This document shows positions 50,035 through 51,588 of a stretch of 51,588 nucleotides of DNA, piece by piece. Where the stretch lies: contig MGXA01000084.1 in the NCBI GenBank assembly GCA_001801215.1, positions 1 to 51,588 of the forward strand. Direction: 5' to 3'. Source of the stretch: Gallionellales bacterium RIFCSPLOWO2_02_FULL_59_110. Lineage in GTDB: Bacteria > Pseudomonadota > Gammaproteobacteria > Burkholderiales > Gallionellaceae. Numbering within the stretch: the first letter of the stretch is position 1; each line of letters starts with the position of its first letter. The notes under the pieces were generated by a model. That model had not been told where the DNA came from. It did no database searches and saw only the letters and a list, made by a program, of their open reading frames with translations. The position numbers and the translations under genes were made by a program.

Positions 50035-51398
50035 TAAGGTGCCCAGGACGCGACCTTGGGTAGGTTGGCCAGCGACACCTTCAACGCTTCATCTGGATAA
50101 GGGAAATCCTCCAGTTCGCCCGCGAAATACTTGTCGTAGGCCGCCATGTCGAAGTGGCCGTGCCCGGAGAGGTTGAAGAACAGCGTCTTTGTCTCGCCGG
50201 TCTGCTTGCAGCGCAGCGCCTCGTCGATGCAGGCGGAGATCGCGTGGTTCGATTCCGGCGCGGGGATGATGCCCTCGGCGCGCGCAAAGGCCACACCCGC
50301 GTGGAAGGTTTGCAGTTGCGGCACCGCCACCGCCTCGATCAGATTCTCGTGGTAGAGCTGCGACACCAGCGCCGAGTCGCCGTGGTAGCGCAAGCCCCCG
50401 GCATGTATGCCTGGCGGCATGAAGTCGTGCCCGAGCGTGTACATCTTGAGCATGGGGGTGAGCTTCGCCGTGTCGCCGAAATCGTAGGCGTATTCGCCGC
50501 GCGTCAGCGTCGGGCAAGACGAAGGCTCTACCGCCACCAGCCGCACGTCCTTGCCGCAGGCCTTGTCGGCGAAGAACGGAAAAGCCACGCCGCCGAAATT
50601 GGAGCCGCCGCCGCAGGGCGCGAAAATCATGTCCGGGTAGTCGCCCGCGAGCTCGAACTGCTTCTTCGACTCCAGGCCGATGACGGTCTGGTGCAGCAGC
50701 ACGTGGTTGAGCACCGAGCCGAGCGCGTAGTTGGTGTCGGAGCGGTTCGCGGCATCCTCCACCGCCTCGGAGATCGCCAGCCCGAGCGAGCCGGGATTAT
50801 TCGGATCGACGGCCAGCGCGGCGCGTCCCGCATTGGTTTCCAGCGACGGGCTGGCGAACACTTCCGCGCCCCAGGTATGCATCATCGAGCGGCGGAACGG
50901 CTTCTGCTCGTAGCTCACCTTCACCATGTACACGCGCACCTCCAGCCCGAACATCTGCCCGGCCAGCGCGATCGACGAGCCCCACTGCCCCGCGCCGGTC
51001 TCGGTGGCGAGGCGCTTGATGCCCGCCTCCTTGTTGTAATACGCCTGCGGGATGGAGGTGTTGACCTTGTGCGATCCCGCCGGGGAGCCGCCTTCGTACT
51101 TGTAATAGATTTTTGCCGGGGTGCCGAGTGCAGCCTCCAGCCGGTGCGCGCGGAACAGCGGCGAAGGACGGTACAAACGGTACGCCTCGCGCACCGCCTC
51201 GGGGATCGGAATCCAGCGCTCGGCGGACACTTCCTGCAGGATCAGGCTCATCGGGAAAATCGGCGCGAGCGCCTCCGGCCCGATGGGCTTGCCGTCCGGC
51301 CCGAGCACCGGCGCGGGTGGGTTCGGCATGTCCGCCACCACGTTGTACCAGTGGGTCGGAATATCGCTTTCCTGCAGGATGAACTTGGTCTGCGGCAT
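50034..51398 (-). CDS. trpB2: TrpB2-type tryptophan synthase beta-like enzyme
   Basis: This is a 454-residue PLP enzyme; the lysine that holds PLP is in [13 protein letters not shown], and CGGGSNFGG binds the phosphate. The longer N-terminus and the pattern place it with TrpB2 (as in archaea and some bacteria) rather than the classical TrpA-coupled TrpB1. TrpB2 condenses indole or, in some species, O-phosphoserine with serine. No trpA is adjacent. It precedes the SMUG1-type gene. Confidence 0.92.
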   Translation of the reverse strand: MPQTKFILQESDIPTHWYNVVADMPNPPAPVLGPDGKPIGPEALAPIFPMSLILQEVSAERWIPIPEAVREAYRLYRPSPLFRAHRLEAALGTPAKIYYKYEGGSPAGSHKVNTSIPQAYYNKEAGIKRLATETGAGQWGSSIALAGQMFGLEVRVYMVKVSYEQKPFRRSMMHTWGAEVFASPSLETNAGRAALAVDPNNPGSLGLAISEAVEDAANRSDTNYALGSVLNHVLLHQTVIGLESKKQFELAGDYPDMIFAPCGGGSNFGGVAFPFFADKACGKDVRLVAVEPSSCPTLTRGEYAYDFGDTAKLTPMLKMYTLGHDFMPPGIHAGGLRYHGDSALVSQLYHENLIEAVAVPQLQTFHAGVAFARAEGIIPAPESNHAISACIDEALRCKQTGETKTLFFNLSGHGHFDMAAYDKYFAGELEDFPYPDEALKVSLANLPKVASWAP

Positions 51399-51519
51399 GG
51401 TGTTTTCTCCGATGAAATCGCTATGTTGTTACAGGAAGAAATCTAGCACAGGCTGCGGGCGGCAACCAGCTACCCTGAATTCATTAGCGTATCTTGCATT
51501 AGTTTGACTGTGTCAATAA

Positions 51520-51588
51520 ATGCCAAATACTGCCGATAACCCGGTCATCTTCTTTCATGAGGGCGATGTCATGGCTATCGACGACGAA
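51520..51588 (+). CDS. Start of an unidentified gene (cut by window edge)
   Basis: An open frame from ATG 51520 runs off the right edge: MPNTADNPVIFFHEGDVMAI, then DDE. It diverges from trpB2 with 121 bases between. Only 23 residues are visible, and no family can be assigned. No good ribosome site precedes the ATG, so even the start is uncertain. Confidence 0.35.
   Translation, partial: MPNTADNPVIFFHEGDVMAIDDE

Overview
The window reads as chromosomal DNA of a betaproteobacterium, probably an autotrophic member of the Nitrosomonadales (Gallionella/Sideroxydans-like). The grounds are the gene orders topA-smg-dprA-lysM / def-fmt-rsmB-DUF4390-ntrY-ntrX, a Calvin-cycle/glycolysis cluster tkt-gap-pgk-pyk-fba, a glnK-amtB unit led by a TorF-type porin, and Lys/Ala-rich histone H1-like proteins. 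The taxon is inferred from gene order and protein similarity recalled from memory, not from a search.

Layout. 1-5254 (minus): ilvA is followed without a gap by a zeta-like P-loop kinase, a small antitoxin-like partner, a type III DNA methyltransferase and a Fic protein that runs off the left edge. The first three junctions overlap, and the whole looks like one translationally coupled defence operon driven from ilvA. 5255-9230: an IS110 transposase relic, yjdM, a small Cys-rich protein, a MITE-like palindrome, an RluA-type pseudouridine synthase, comM and ubiK. 9231-15119: a nitrogen regulon. A sigma-54 promoter with two NtrC-like enhancer sites precedes porin-glnK-amtB, then nirB-nirD; an orphan molybdopterin oxidoreductase converges on them (15224-17503). 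17604-25573: a cNMP-GGDEF protein, purU, a DUF3301 protein, an ABC-F ATPase, topA and smg. 25596-33899: dprA and lysM diverge from def-fmt-rsmB-DUF4390-ntrY and a short ntrX. 33981-41151: the Calvin/glycolysis cluster. 41334-41977: a decayed toxin-antitoxin cassette and two attC-like hairpins, an integron cassette relic abutting modB-modC. 43992-47735: a PP0621-type protein, pilS-pilR and ampD. 48193-51588: a histone H1-like gene, an IS256 relic, a SMUG1-type uracil-DNA glycosylase, trpB2 and the start of an unidentified gene.

The most unusual theme is palindromic repeats that sit in frame inside conserved genes: two different elements in the type III methyltransferase, a compound one of about 200 bp in nirB, and one of about 90 bp in the ABC-F gene. 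Each adds a hydrophilic loop without breaking the frame. The same genome carries intergenic families of such elements: a GTGAAA element on both sides of pgk, and a CACAGAG element upstream of the GGDEF gene and again between modB and modC. Next in interest are the ilvA-coupled defence operon, the integron relic next to modB with no modA in view, and the NtrC/sigma-54 control region.
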